Assembly (NCBI GenBank): GCA_022828595.1
Contig: JAKGHH010000004.1
Coordinates: 55,888,422 to 55,952,421, forward strand
Origin: Nelumbo lutea
Lineage: Eukaryota > Streptophyta > Magnoliopsida > Proteales > Nelumbonaceae
Length of the DNA stretch: 64,000 nucleotides
Reading direction: 5' to 3'
In this document: one piece after another, positions 43,165-54,055 of the stretch
Numbering within the stretch: position 1 is the stretch's first letter
Layout of the letters: every line of letters begins with the position of its first letter
Program-made: the position numbers and the translations under genes
The notes under the pieces: model-generated
What the model was told of the DNA's origin: nothing
The model's input: the letters and a program-made list of their open reading frames with translations, nothing else
The model's database searches: none

Positions 43165-43920
43165 TGATAACTGATAACTCTGCATTTTAATGCATTAAGG
43201 GCATCATTTTAGGGGTATTTTCATCCTTATAATAGTCAAAGTGTGCCCTTTTCCCAATGAAATTCAAGGTTGTGACCTCTGAGGGTCTCTATGGAAATTC
43301 TAGGGAAAACTAGGAAAGTTGCATGGCTGAATTATAGCTTTTGGGAAGCTAGTGTGAAGTCTAGCTGAGAGAGGGGGTGTTTTTGTGAAAAAATGAGAAC
43401 AGGATGGCACCTCCTATCTGATAAACCCAGTTTGGCGACTCTCCTACTGTATTAGCATTGCTCTCCTCTCCTTAGCAAAGCTTAAGGCGCCTTTTAACCC
43501 ATTCTTTTAACTCTTAATAAACCCTAGCCGCCCCTAATTGCTAAATCCTCACCTTCCATCCCTTCTAATCTCCACCATCCATTCTAGGGAACTCTCTTTT
43601 TAGCATTCTAACTCTTAAGGTTGAAAACTATAAATGTTTAAACTAGTGTTCCAGAGTGTTTAACGATGCATTTCCGAGCACACCAATAACTCTTTATTTT
43701 GATCCCTTAAGGGCAAAATTTTAGGGGTATTTTCAACCTTAGATTAGTCAAAATGTGCCCTTTTCCCTGTTAAATTCAATATTGTGACATCTGAGGGTCT
43801 CTGTGCAAATCTTGTGGAAAACTGGGGAAGTTTCATGGCTGAAATGCAGTTTTTGGGAAGCTAGTGTGAAATCCAACTAAGAGGGGGTGTTTTTGTGAAA
43901 AACTGAGTATAGGAGGGCGC
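43165..43920 (+). repeat. Nested B-family LTR pair, second copy
   Basis: Host LTR starts TGATAAC (43165). The nested LTR is 43172-43685 with ATAAC on both sides (43167-43171, 43686-43690), reduced to 514 bp by an internal deletion near 43615. The host LTR continues to 43920, where it passes abruptly into D2. Confidence 0.88.
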
Positions 43921-45150
43921 TGGTTTTTAGTCTGAAGCTCGACCTTCCAATAGGATCACTAGTCATCTAGGTATAGAGTGGATGGAGTAGGCAATGTTCC
44001 ACGCACTATATATGGCTTTAGGCACTGATCATTGACCTTAAATGTGCCTTGTGCTTGGTGAGTGACCTCTACAGCTCCATAAGGGAAAACTTGTGTGATG
44101 GTGAAGAGTCCAGACCATCTCGATTTCAGCTTGCCTGGTAACAACCAGAGACATGAATTATATAATAACACTTGCTGGCCCACATTAAAATCATGTCTCA
44201 ACAAGTTCTTATCATGCCATCTTTTAGTTCTCTCCTTGTAAATCTTGGCATTCTCATAGGTTGCAAGTCTGAATTCACCCATCTCATTCAGTTGTAGTCG
44301 TCTCTCAGCTCCTGTGGCCTGTGAATCAAAATTCAATAACTTCAGTGCCCAATATGCCTTATGTTCCAGCTCAGCAGGTAAATGACATACCTTACCAAAG
44401 ACTAGCCTATATGGGGACATGCTGATGGGTGCTTTATATTCAGTCCGATATGCCCACAATGCATCATCTAACTTGATTGCCCAGTCCTTCCTAGAAGAAT
44501 CTATCGTCTTCTCCAAGATTATTTTGAGCTCCCTATTAGCTAATTCGACTTGGCCATTGGTTTGAGAGTGATATGGGATAGCTAATTTGTGTGTAACACC
44601 ATATTTTCGCATCAACCACTCAAATTGGGTGTTACAGAAATGAGTTCCCCTATCACTAATTATTGCTCGAGGTGTGCCGAATTGGGTGAATAGCTTTTTA
44701 AGGAAGTGTACTACCCTCCTAGGGTCATTTGTGGGTAAAGTCATGGCTTTCACCCATTTGGATACATAATCAACAACAACTAGGATGTACTTATTACCAA
44801 AAGAATTCAGGAAGGGTCCCATAAAGTCTATACCCCATACATCAAAAATTTCACAAATTAAAATATTAGCGAGGGGCATTTCATTCTGTCGGGAGATATT
44901 ACTTGTTCTCTAGCATTGGTCACATGTGGATACATACTTGTTAGCATCCTTGAATAAGGTTGGCTAATAGAAACCTGATTGCAAAACCTTGGCTGCAGTG
45001 TAGTTGGCTCCGAAGTGGCCTCCCGCTTCTCTATCATGGCAGTACTGGAGCACCGACTCCATCTCCTCCTCGGGGACACACCTCCATATGATTTGATCTG
45101 CACATAGTTTGTATAAAAAGGGATCTTCCCACAAATAGTGTTTCACATCA
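43921..45150 (-). pseudogene. Integrase of D2, one frame with two stops
   Basis: The best-preserved integrase of the window. The frame runs from LWEDPFLYKLCADQII (45146) through the zinc region (CHDREAGGHFGANY, then STCDQC) to the core with [17 protein letters not shown] and [12 protein letters not shown], and the C-terminal part ([21 protein letters not shown]), ending LYLDD at 43959. All in one frame; only two TAG stops, between 44879 and 44964, interrupt it, each one base change from the residue expected (W and Q). The 306-codon part 43959-44879 is open. It is cut at 43921 by the duplicated block, so its untranslated region and LTR are missing. Confidence 0.92.
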
Positions 45151-45560
45151 GAGAAAATTTTCTTCCTCTGCTGATATGAAAGATAAGATGAGGAGGGATA
45201 ATATGTCCAGCTAGATAATTTGCAAAGTCAGCATACCAAGGTGATGCATCTACCTGAATGGAGTAGAGTTGTTCATCTGGAAACTCCTCTCGGATGGTGC
45301 TGATTGTCTTCTCTTCTAAATCTGCATTATCTAACCGGGAAAGATGATCAACAACTAGGTTCTCAGTACCTTTCTTGTCACGGATCTCAACATCAAACTC
45401 ATTACCTTTCTTCTATATACACAATGACATTGGACAAAATCAGATATGAACAAAACTTACCAAAAGCAAAGATTACCGCTAGTAGTTCCTTTTCGGTTGT
45501 GGTGTAATTCTGTTGAGCTCCATTCAAGGTTCTACTAGCATAATAGATCGGTTGAAAGTG
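45151..45560 (-). pseudogene. RNase H of D2, internally deleted
   Basis: Minus strand [20 protein letters not shown] and ELLAVIFAFGKF, then a jump to a short piece of the RNase H-integrase linker ([17 protein letters not shown] region). The central part with [11 protein letters not shown], present in D1 at 35530, is missing. Confidence 0.8.
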
Positions 45561-46440
45561 TTTGTTCATTCCTTTCCCTAGAATAGCTCACACTACTAAA
45601 TCACTCGCATCACACATCAGCTCAAAAGGAAGTGTCTAATCCGGTGCTATAATGATGGGGGCATTGATCATCTTGTCCTTCAGGACGTTGAATGCTTGTA
45701 GGCATTCATTTGTGAACTTGAAGGGCACATCTTTCTGAAGCAAAGTGGACAATGGCTTAGCTATCTTGGAGAAATCCTTGATAAATCTTCTATAGAACCC
45801 AACATGTCCCAAGAAGCTTCTCAAAGATCGGACTGATGTTGGTGGTGGCAACTTCTCAATTGTCTCCGCCTTAGCTATATCAATCTCAATACCTCTCTAT
45901 GAAATCTTATGCGCAAGGACAATGCCCTCTTGAACCATGAAATGACACTTCTCCCAATTCAGCTCTAGATGTGTGTCCTTGCACTGCTTTAGTACCTTCT
46001 CCAAGTTGTTCAAACATGCATCAAAGGAAGAACCAAAGACTAAGAAATCATCCATGAAGACCTCCATATACTTTTCAACTATATCAAAAAATATTGCCAC
46101 GATTCAATTTTCTATAATCAATGCACACTTTATTCACCACTCGGTGATGGTCCTAGTCAGTATGAGTTCATTCCTTGCATTCGGTACTACGGTCATGCAA
46201 CCTTTCTTTGGCACTACTTGCATGGGCCCCCCTCATGAGCTATCAGAGATAGGATAAATGATCCCAGCATCTAGTAGCTTGATGACTTCAGCCTTCACTA
46301 CATTTTTCATATTCGGGTTTAGGCATCTTTGGGGCTGAACCAAGGGCTTGTTTCCATCTTCCATCAAAATTTTGTGTGTGCATATAGATGGGTTGATGCC
46401 CTTGATGTCGGCTACCTTCCAAGCCAAAGCTGTCTTGTGT
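45561..46440 (-). pseudogene. Reverse transcriptase of D2 with core deletion
   Basis: The start (AWKVADIKGINPSICTHKIL, from 46427) and the block after the catalytic site (VEKYMEVFMDDFLVFGSSFD, LRSFLGHVGFYRRFIKDFSK) are present. Between them, at about 46095, the sequence jumps from CIDYRKLN to just before FMDD, removing the fingers and much of the palm (FPLPF to TFQRC). Confidence 0.85.
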
Positions 46441-46947
46441 TACCATAACACCCGCAACAATTTTTCTTTTTGCAATCGGGTCAAGGCTGCTGATATGATC
46501 ACCGGTAGGGCTGACGGTGCCTCTAAGAAAGCATACTCCAAGTGCGGTGGGAGTTGTTTCAGCTCAAGGGTGGGTAGCTCTTGGATTGAAGGCTTCTTTT
46601 TGGCATTGGTGGTCTATCCAAGCTCTCCATCTTGAGGAATCCTTTCCCTTAAAACTGTGGATTGGCATTCAGGTATGCTTCCATGCTTTGAATCTCTTCA
46701 TTTTCTCCCCTTGTAGCTTTTCCATTTTGTATGCATAGCTCAAGGGGATCGGCCAGCCTGCTAATCTAAAAGCAATCATCAACCGGATAATCAATAACAT
46801 CAATCATGTAACAAGAATCATTACTAGAAGGTGCATGTTTCATAGTATTAAACATTTTAAAAATTATTTCCTCATCTTGAATCCTAAGGCTGAATTGCCC
46901 TTGTTGGACATCAATCATTGTCTTTCCCATAGCTAGGAAAGGTTACC
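46441..46947 (-). pseudogene. Protease-RT linker of D2
   Basis: Minus-strand linker with IQELPTLELKQLPPHLEYAF, a block that precedes RT in Athila polyproteins, and further upstream a decayed protease tail (TMIDVQQGQFSLRIQDEEI near 46920). Several stops and shifts. Cut at 46947 by the LTR of E. Confidence 0.75.
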
Positions 46948-48470
46948 TGATGGGTTGTCGAAGCCCTCAAAATTAATTCTAGTCCCACCTTACTATAAAC
47001 TTGTAGTAACAGTGGTACCAGGTTGAATCCCACAGGGAGCCAATAATTAATTTCTCAGTCGAATGCATAATATAAAGAGTGGGATATTTGAATAATTAAA
47101 AATTCTAAAATAACAAAAGAGCAATTAACAACTAACAAGGAAAATTCAGTCTTACCGAATTCTAATCCAAGGGGTCAGATTGAGTTAATTGGTCATCGAT
47201 CATAGGTAAACTTCAGCAGTCTTGCAATTCAAGTATTTAACCTTATAATTTATTAGGATAGCCATAATAAACCTCATGTTTTCCTGAATTAGTTGACCAA
47301 ACCCAGCATTCGATCAACACTTGTCATTAACCGATTGGGTACGATAGCGTTCCATATCAATTGATGAGCAATAACCTTTGTAAAAATAGTTAAACCAAAA
47401 TAACAATAATTGAGATAGCTGTAATTATCGAATCTTGTTCCATTGATTCCCCTTAGGTTAAAACATACCCATACATTGGTCAATGGCTGTCATAAACAAT
47501 TGACCCATGTAGGATAATAACCTAATTGCTACTTGTACCACTATTCGTGACAATTATAGATCATCGAACCATGGATAGCAGTAGGAAGATAAACATTAAT
47601 TAATTTGCCAGACTAATTAACATTATCATCTATAAGAACATGCATAAGAATCAACAAATACTTGAATAAGAAAGCAAGAATTTAAATTAAACGCAAAACC
47701 TCACAATGACACAATTGAATCAAAAATCCCCCTTGAATCGGAAAAGAAAAGCTTAGCCGCTCATGATTGTCGACTTCCCTCTTGCTCTGCTTCCCAGATG
47801 GATGAACTGATCTTCTGAATTGATTGAGTGCTTGAGTGATGGATTCATTGATGCCTAAAGCTGGTCACCCCCCCCCCCACTTTATATAGCTTTAGGAGGA
47901 GCGGCTCTCTCCAACTCCTCTTAGGAGATTATCCTCAAAAATAGAAACTCCTAAATCAGTTTTGATCTAATCCTATCCTATCTCTTATCTAGTAATCTCA
48001 ATCTTCCTTATCTTTCTAGGATTACAATTGAAATTTAAATCTTATAAGACTCTTTATTCTTGAATTCGAAGTGGGCTTCTTTAATAGATTGGGTTGCTAT
48101 AAGTCTTTTCTACGAATTGGGCTTCAGCTATGAATTGGGCTTTACTGCGAATCTCTTCCACTTCGGGCCCGATTTTAACCTCGATTCAGACCAAATATGT
48201 CAAAACCCATAATATGAGAGTTGTGTATTCTCCCTTGTCTTTCCAGTTCATCTTGAATCATCCCAATTGGAGTCCGGGTTTGAGAGTTATGCCTAGATTA
48301 CTGAATGATGCCGAAATTGTGGAAAATCATCCAATTAGCCTTGTTTTCCTCCTGTAGCCTTCTTGCTTGCCCCGAATCGAAATACAAGAGTAATGAGTCC
48401 AATTAAGTGCTAATTTAATGTAAAAGAATGAATATTTTGGGATAAAATATGATACTTTTTATTCCTATCA
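46948..48470 (-). repeat. 3' LTR of element E
   Basis: Minus strand TGATAGGAAT (48470) to CAACCCATCA (46948), 1,523 bp, same family as 243-1803. TATA-like CTATATAAAGTGG near 47878. Confidence 0.9.
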
Positions 48471-48509
48471 AATCCCCCCACACTTAAACCTTGCCCGTCC
48501 TCGGGCAAG
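48471..48509 (-). promoter_or_regulatory. LTR-proximal polypurine tract and stem-loop of E
   Basis: Tract TTAAGTGTGGGGGGATT (48471-48487) next to a perfect 8-bp G/C-rich stem CTTGCCCG (48490-48497) and CGGGCAAG (48502-48509), loop TCCT (AGGA on the element strand). It is the clearest case of this module. Confidence 0.85.
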
Positions 48510-49508
48510 ACAAAACTCAAGCAAAAACAGTCTAACTACCTATTGATTTTTAAAACTCTCTCTTTCTCTCTCAACATGATGCTTGGCCTCTTGCATGCTT
48601 CAATCCAGACTTAATAATCTTTTCATTTTCCACTTCTTTCTCCTCTTTAACTTGTTAAAGAGTAATCTCAACTCACCATTCCTCATGAACCCAAATTAAT
48701 TCAACAGACAAGGAAAACAAACATTCCACCAGCTAAACATTTTTGGACTAAAATAAGCACTCATTGTTTTAACAATTAAATGCAGCACATTCAAATATCT
48801 CTCTTTGTTTTTGAGGTATCATTAGTCTCTCAGGTCAAAACAAGGTATGTTATTACCATAAACTTGCTTATGAATCACATCTCCTCCACTTAGCATGAGT
48901 TCAATGCATCAAAAATTGAAATGGAGTGCTAGGGGTGAGTGCATTTTATGCTCCATCTCACCCTTTTCTTCCGCTTATAAATGTGAGTACATTTTATACT
49001 CCATCTCACATTTTTCTTTCGCTTCTAAATGTGAGTGCATTTTATGCTCCATCTCACATTTATCTTTTGCTTCTAAATGTGAGTGCATTTTATGCTCCAT
49101 CTCACATTTGTCATGAGTTTTTTTTAGCGCAATAGTAGACATCACCATTTCCATTCCGATCCATGAACTCATTGACGTGGTCTCAACATGACTACAAAGC
49201 AAGTTCTTGAATAATCAAACTGTGTTTGACAGGCTTTTGACAGGCCTTTAGGCAAAAAAAAATGCTCATAAGGGTTACATTTGTATTGAATCTAGCTTAT
49301 TCCAAAATAATGAGGTACCTTACGTAGTCAAAAAGTTTAGTTAGTCATGCTTGCATCCTGTCTTGTCTATCAAACCTAAGCACATAATTCATGATAGTTT
49401 GAAACTATTCAAAGATAAGTTTCTAAGGGACATAAACCTCAAAAAGCAAGGTTAAAAAGTAATGATTGAAGCATGCTAGAGTTACCCCAAAAATTATCAA
49501 ATTCCCCT
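48510..49508 (-). other. 3' untranslated region of element E
   Basis: About 1 kb, no coding frame supported. Contains the four-copy hairpin array and matches element A 1846-2805 outside it. Confidence 0.7.
48932..49108 (-). repeat. Four tandem core hairpins in element E
   Basis: Copies at 48932-48965 (arms GGGTGAG/CTCACCC), 48981-49013, 49028-49060 and 49076-49108 (arms AATGTGAG/CTCACATT). Unit about 48 bp with spacer TTTCTTTCGCTTCTA-like. In the second copy the core reads TACATTTTATACTCC, two G-to-A changes. Short frames on both strands across the array are due to the repeat. Confidence 0.9.
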
Positions 49509-49549
49509 AATCCCCCCACACTTAAGGTATACATTGTCCCCAATGTATA
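49509..49549 (-). promoter_or_regulatory. Internal polypurine tract and stem-loop of E
   Basis: Tract TTAAGTGTGGGGGGATT (49509-49525), identical to the LTR-proximal tract, and a perfect 9-bp stem TATACATTG (49528-49536) and CAATGTATA (49541-49549). Confidence 0.8.
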
Positions 49550-49689
49550 TGATCGTGCATATGTTAAAAAGATTTAAGGGAACTTCCCTGAATGCCTTGT
49601 TGAGATCCTTCCAATGTGAAATCAGCTGCTAAAAACAACCATGTTCCTAAAATTGAAAACAATAAAAATAACTGAACAAAAATAACTAA

Positions 49690-51085
49690 ACACAATGGGT
49701 TGCCTCCCACAAGTGCAATTGTTTAACGTCGTTATGCTCGACGTCCTTCCTTGCTTCCTTAATTCGATGAATAATGAGGAATATCCAACGAGATCTCTAC
49801 CAAGGAGGAGACATTTGCATCCTCATGGAACAACTTTAATCTATGCCCATTCACTCGGAAAACCTTATTTGTATCAAGACTTTTGATCTCCACTATACCA
49901 TAAGGAAACACATTAGTAACAACAAACGGACCCATCCACCTAGAACGCAACTTACCTGGCATGAGTTGAAGTCAAGAATTATATAATAACACCTTTTGAC
50001 CAACCATAATCCATTTCCTTAAAAGCAAATTATCATGGAACAACTTGGTCTTATCTTTGTAGATTCTCGAATTCTCATACGCTTCTAACCGCAACTCCTC
50101 CTATTCTTGTAATTGGAGCTTTCTTGCCTTGCTAGCTTCTTCTATGTCCATATTGCAATGTTTGATTGCCCAATATGCTTTAAATTTCAACTGGTAAATG
50201 ACAAGATTTTCCAAAAAGTAACCTATAAGGTGACATCCCTATTGGTGTTTTATATGCGGTTCGGTATACCAAAAGTGCGTCATCTAGACATAGACTCCAA
50301 TCCTTCTTGCCCGGGCTCACCGTCTTTTCTAGAATGGACTTGACTTCTCGATTGGAAACCTCAACTTGTCCATTTGTCTGGGGGTGATAGGCAATAGCGA
50401 CTCAGTGATGCACCCCATACTTTTTCAGTAAGGCTTTAATGGCTTTATTGCAGAAGTGGGTCCCTTGATCACTTATGATGACTCGAGGAATACCAAACCT
50501 ACTAAAAATGTTAGGTTTGATAAAACCTACAACACACTTAGAATCATCAGTTTTGGTGGCTTTTGCTTACACCCATTTTGAAACATAATCAACTGCCAGA
50601 AGTATGTAAACAAAACCACAAGAGGAAGGGAAGGGTCCCATAAAATCAATACCCCAAACATCAAAAATTTCACAAATAAGAATGGGGGTTTGGGGCATCT
50701 CATTTCTATGAGACAATGCACCTACTCGTTGGCATCTTTCACTATTTTTACAGAACAAGTATGCATCTTTAAATAAAGTTGCCCAATACAACCCACTATC
50801 TAAGACCTTCCTAGTAGTTCTTTTTGGCCCAAAATGACCACCACAAGCATAATTATGACAAAAATTCAAAATCGACATATGTTCACTTTCAGGGACACAT
50901 CTCCTAATCACTTGATCAGAGCAAAATTTCCACAAATAAGGGTCATCCCAAACATAATATTTTGCCTCATACCTGATTTTATCCTTCATCGACTTGCTAA
51001 GATAACTAGGCAAAATTCCAATAACCAAGTAATTCACGATATCAGCATACCAAGGGACCATACCTTTTACTTGGAACAGTTGCTC
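49690..51085 (-). pseudogene. Integrase of element E, several stops and shifts
   Basis: Blocks in order from 51070: [19 protein letters not shown], zinc region [14 protein letters not shown] with CKNSERC (first cysteine pair damaged), [15 protein letters not shown], then after a stop [28 protein letters not shown] and the C-terminal [18 protein letters not shown] (49759-49962). At least four stops or frameshifts. Very close to the integrase of A. Confidence 0.9.
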
Positions 51086-52137
51086 ATCAGGAAAAAGCAT
51101 AGAGAAGGGTGAGGAGTCTTCATCTTTTACCAACCTGCTTAGATGGTCCACCATCGAATTTTCAGCTCCCCTTCGATCCTTGATTTCTAAATCAAACTCT
51201 TGGAGAAAAAGTATCCACCTTATCAGCCTCAACTTTGACTCCTTTTTCGCCAATAAGTATTTCAAAGCTGCGTGATCAAAAAACACAATCACTTTAGAGC
51301 CAAGCAAATATAATCGAAATTTATCTAAAGCAAAAACAATTTCTAATAGCTCCTTTTCGGGGGTTGTGTAGTTGCATTGTGCAGCATTCAGCGTCCTCGA
51401 AGCATAGTAAATGACATAATCTTCCCATCAATCCGTTGACCTAGAACAACTCCTACCACATAGTTGCTTGCATCGCTCATGATTTCAAAGGGCAAGTTCT
51501 AGTCTGGTGGTTGAATAATGGGTGCAATCGTCAGCAAATTCTTGAGCTTATCAAATGCTTCCTTGCAATCATCCCCAAAGTCGAAAGGCACATCTTTTTG
51601 AAGCAATTTGGACAATGGCAGGGCAATTTTTGAAAAGTCCTTAACAAACCTACGATAAAAACCTGCATGTCCAAGAAAAACACGCACTTCCCTAACATTT
51701 GTAGGGTAAGATAAGCTCACAATTAAATCAACCTTTGCCTTATTGATCTCTATGCCTCTTGCAGAGATAACATGTCCCAGCACAATGCCTTCCTTTACCA
51801 TAAAGTGGCACTTTTCATAATTCAAAACCAAATTAGTTTCAACACATCTATCCAGAATTTTACTCAAATTATCTAAACAATCATCAAACGAATCACCATA
51901 GACAGTAAAATCATCCATGAACACTACAATGCACTTCTCAATAAAGTCAAAAAATATACTAATCATGCACCTTTAAAAAGTACCTGGAGCGTTGCACAAA
52001 CCAAAAGGCATCCATCTGTAGGCAAAAGTGTCAAATGGGCAAGTAAAAGTCGTTTTCTCTTGGTCCTCTTGAGCAATAACGATTTGATAATAACCTAAAA
52101 ATCCATCGAGAAAACAAAAGAGTGCCTTGCCGATAGA
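51086..52137 (-). pseudogene. RT and RNase H of element E
   Basis: From 52137: FCFLDGFLGYYQIVIAQEDQ, TFTCPFDTFAYRWMPFGLC, one stop, then the 155-codon stretch 51499-51966 with the catalytic box VFMDDFTVYG, LVLNYEKCHFMVKEGIVLGH and FLGHAGFYRRFVKDFSKIAL. RNase H follows ([50 protein letters not shown]). A few stops. RT is cut at 52137 upstream of FLDG. Confidence 0.9.
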
Positions 52138-52431
52138 AAAAATAATATGAAGTCGTGCTCACTAGCCCTTCATCACATCACATTCTTGTTGAAGAATTTA
52201 GTTTCTTGCAAAAGAGCTATCCTGTTGATTCTGCTCCACCTCACACTGTGTCATCTTAAGTGGGAGCAGTATTTGATTTTTCTCCTTGGGCGTGAACAAG
52301 TTCGTTGGGAGTTACTGTTACTCCGTATCTGGTATATCCCTCTCCTACATTTTGGTTTAAGATCTGGTCCGGTTTGGTTTCAAGATTTTTGTAGGGTTCG
52401 GCCATCCATATGATGGATCTCTCATCCCTTC
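52138..52431 (+). repeat. Copia LTR, 3' fragment
   Basis: The last about 290 bp of the copia LTR, ending CATCCCTTCA at 52431. Unlike the solo LTRs it is on the plus strand. It is not followed by a primer-binding site, so it does not simply start an element. Confidence 0.8.
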
Positions 52432-52469
52432 AACCAAAACAACATTGGAAATAATCCCCAAGAAGTGAA

Positions 52470-52953
52470 CTCATTATACAATTAATCCCACGTGCCTGTG
52501 GCATTACCAACTTGGCCATGTTAATGTAGATCGTATCACAACATTGGTAAAGGATGGTCCTTTGGATTTTTTAACTGTATAAGATCTCCCAACCTGTGAA
52601 CCTTACCTTCAGGGTAAGATGACGAAGTGGCCATTTACCGGTAAGCCTGAAATATCTACAAGCACACTTGAGCTTATACATACTGATGTATGTGGTCCCC
52701 TGATTGTTAAGACATGTAACCAGCATATTTATTTCATAACCTTTATAAATGATTTCTCACGGTATGGTTAAGTGTACCTAATGACACACAAGTCTAAATC
52801 TTTTGAAAAGTTCAAAGAATTCAGACAAGAAGTTGAGAAACAGTTACAGAGCGAAATTAAGACCCTTTGATCAGATCGATGTGGCAAGTATCTCTCTAAT
52901 GAATTCAGAGACTACTTAAAGGACAATGGGATAGTATCACAACTAGCTTATCC
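52470..52953 (+). pseudogene. Copia integrase fragment (C2)
   Basis: Zinc-binding start LWHYQLGHVNVDRI and CEPYLQGKMTKWPF (second cysteine changed to tyrosine), then the core front ELIHTDVCGPL, FITFINDFSRYG, and the second catalytic region SDRCGKYLSNEF with DYLKDNGI. Three stops. It could be part of the integrase that C1 lacks, or of a related copy. It ends at about 52953 against element F. Confidence 0.88.
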
Positions 52954-54046
52954 TGCAATCATTTTGAGAAGTGGTAAGGAGGTTGAGACTCCAGCAGAGG
53001 CAGCCCCTGCATCGTCAAAGCAAGAAAAGGAGAACATCATTGCCAATGATGACGAAGTACCCAAGCGTAAGTTTCCACCTCTTTCTGATTATAAACCAGT
53101 ACCTCCTTTTCCTCATGCTTTAGTAGGTTCGAGGAAAGATGAGCAGTTCAAAGATTTTTATGAAACTTTTCATAGATGCAAGGTAAACATTCCACTTTTA
53201 GATGCTATTAAACAACCACCTCATTATGCTAAATTCCTGAAAGAATTATGTACACATAAGAGGAAACAAAAACTAAAAGAATGTGAAAATGTGAGAATAG
53301 GGGAGAATGTTTCTACAGCTATTCAAAGAAAACTCCCTACAAAGTGCAAAGATCCAGGTATGTTCACTATCCCTTGCATGATAGGTAACACTAGAATTGA
53401 GAAGGCCATGTTAGACTTAGGAGCTTCTATTAATGTCATGCCATATTCTATATATACTTCTTTGAAACTTGGACCTTTGAATAAGACTGGTGTTGTGATT
53501 CAATTAGCTGATAGATCTAATGCCTATCCTAAGGTTGTAGTTGAGGATGTTCTTGTGAAATTTAATGATTTGGTTTTCCCTATTGATTTTTATGTGCTTG
53601 ATATGGATAATGGTGATCAAACCACTCCTATTTTGCTAGGGAGACCATTCTTAAAGACATCCAAGACAAAGATAGATGTTTATAGTGGCACACTCACCAT
53701 GGAATTTGAGGGTAAGATTGTTAAGTTTAATATTTATGATGCCACAAAATATCCTACTGATGATAATCATGTTTATTCTGTTGATGTGATTGATTCTTTA
53801 GCACAAGAAGTTTTTGAACTTGGTGGGAAGGATAGATTCGGAATTACCATTAGTAAGCATCCTAAGAAAGAGGAGTTAACCTTGAATTCTAAATTGCAGG
53901 AAACTATTGCAGCATTGAATGACTCTCCAGAGTTACAACAGACAAGTAATGTTCCTTGTATTAAGTTACCAATTTCTAATGGGAGATCGTTACCCTCTGT
54001 TTTGCAGGCCCCTATTCCAGATTTGAACCCACCCATGATAGATTAA
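52954..54046 (+). CDS. Gag end and aspartic protease of element F, open frame of 360 codons
   Basis: Longest uninterrupted frame in the window. It opens inside gag at the gag-protease boundary block (LRSGKEVETPAE), then a linker (KRKFPPLSDYKPVPPFPHAL), a conserved region (FYETFHRCKVNIPLLDAIKQ), the retropepsin with active site LDLGASINVMPYSIY (about residue 150) and flap and C-terminal blocks (VLDMDNGDQTTPILLGRPFL). The protease tail and pre-RT linker follow, ending PDLNPPMID. The first methionine is not a true start: the frame is 5'-truncated by the copia fragment. After the stop the RT, RNase H and most of integrase are missing and the integrase tail follows within 10 bp. Confidence 0.9.
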
Positions 54047-54055
54047 AGGGGAGAG

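Larger units (their letters stand above)
37224..43920. repeat. Large duplication of 11993-19076
   Basis: 6,697 bp with the same composite order as 11993-19076: B leader, primer-binding site, B 5' LTR with copia solo LTR at the same site and same CTAAT duplication, H1 RT, older B LTR with a nested B LTR and the same ATAAC duplication. Private differences: a block of about 490 bp kept in this copy but lost at about 15895, an internal deletion of about 870 bp in the nested LTR here, and a loss of about 56 bp in RNase H near 42815. Flanks on both sides are element D sequence. Confidence 0.92.
46948..52137 (-). mobile_element. Element E: Athila-type retrotransposon, 5'-truncated
   Basis: 3' LTR 46948-48470, polypurine module, 3' untranslated region with four core hairpins, internal polypurine module, integrase, RNase H and RT up to 52137, where a copia LTR fragment follows. 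Gag, protease and 5' LTR are missing. It entered D2 within its protease-RT region or replaced the rest of it. Confidence 0.88.

Noticed and set aside
48932..49108. CRISPR-like array (regular repeats of similar length)
   Set aside because: The spacers are alike and the repeats lie in a plant retroelement untranslated region; no cas genes; only four units.
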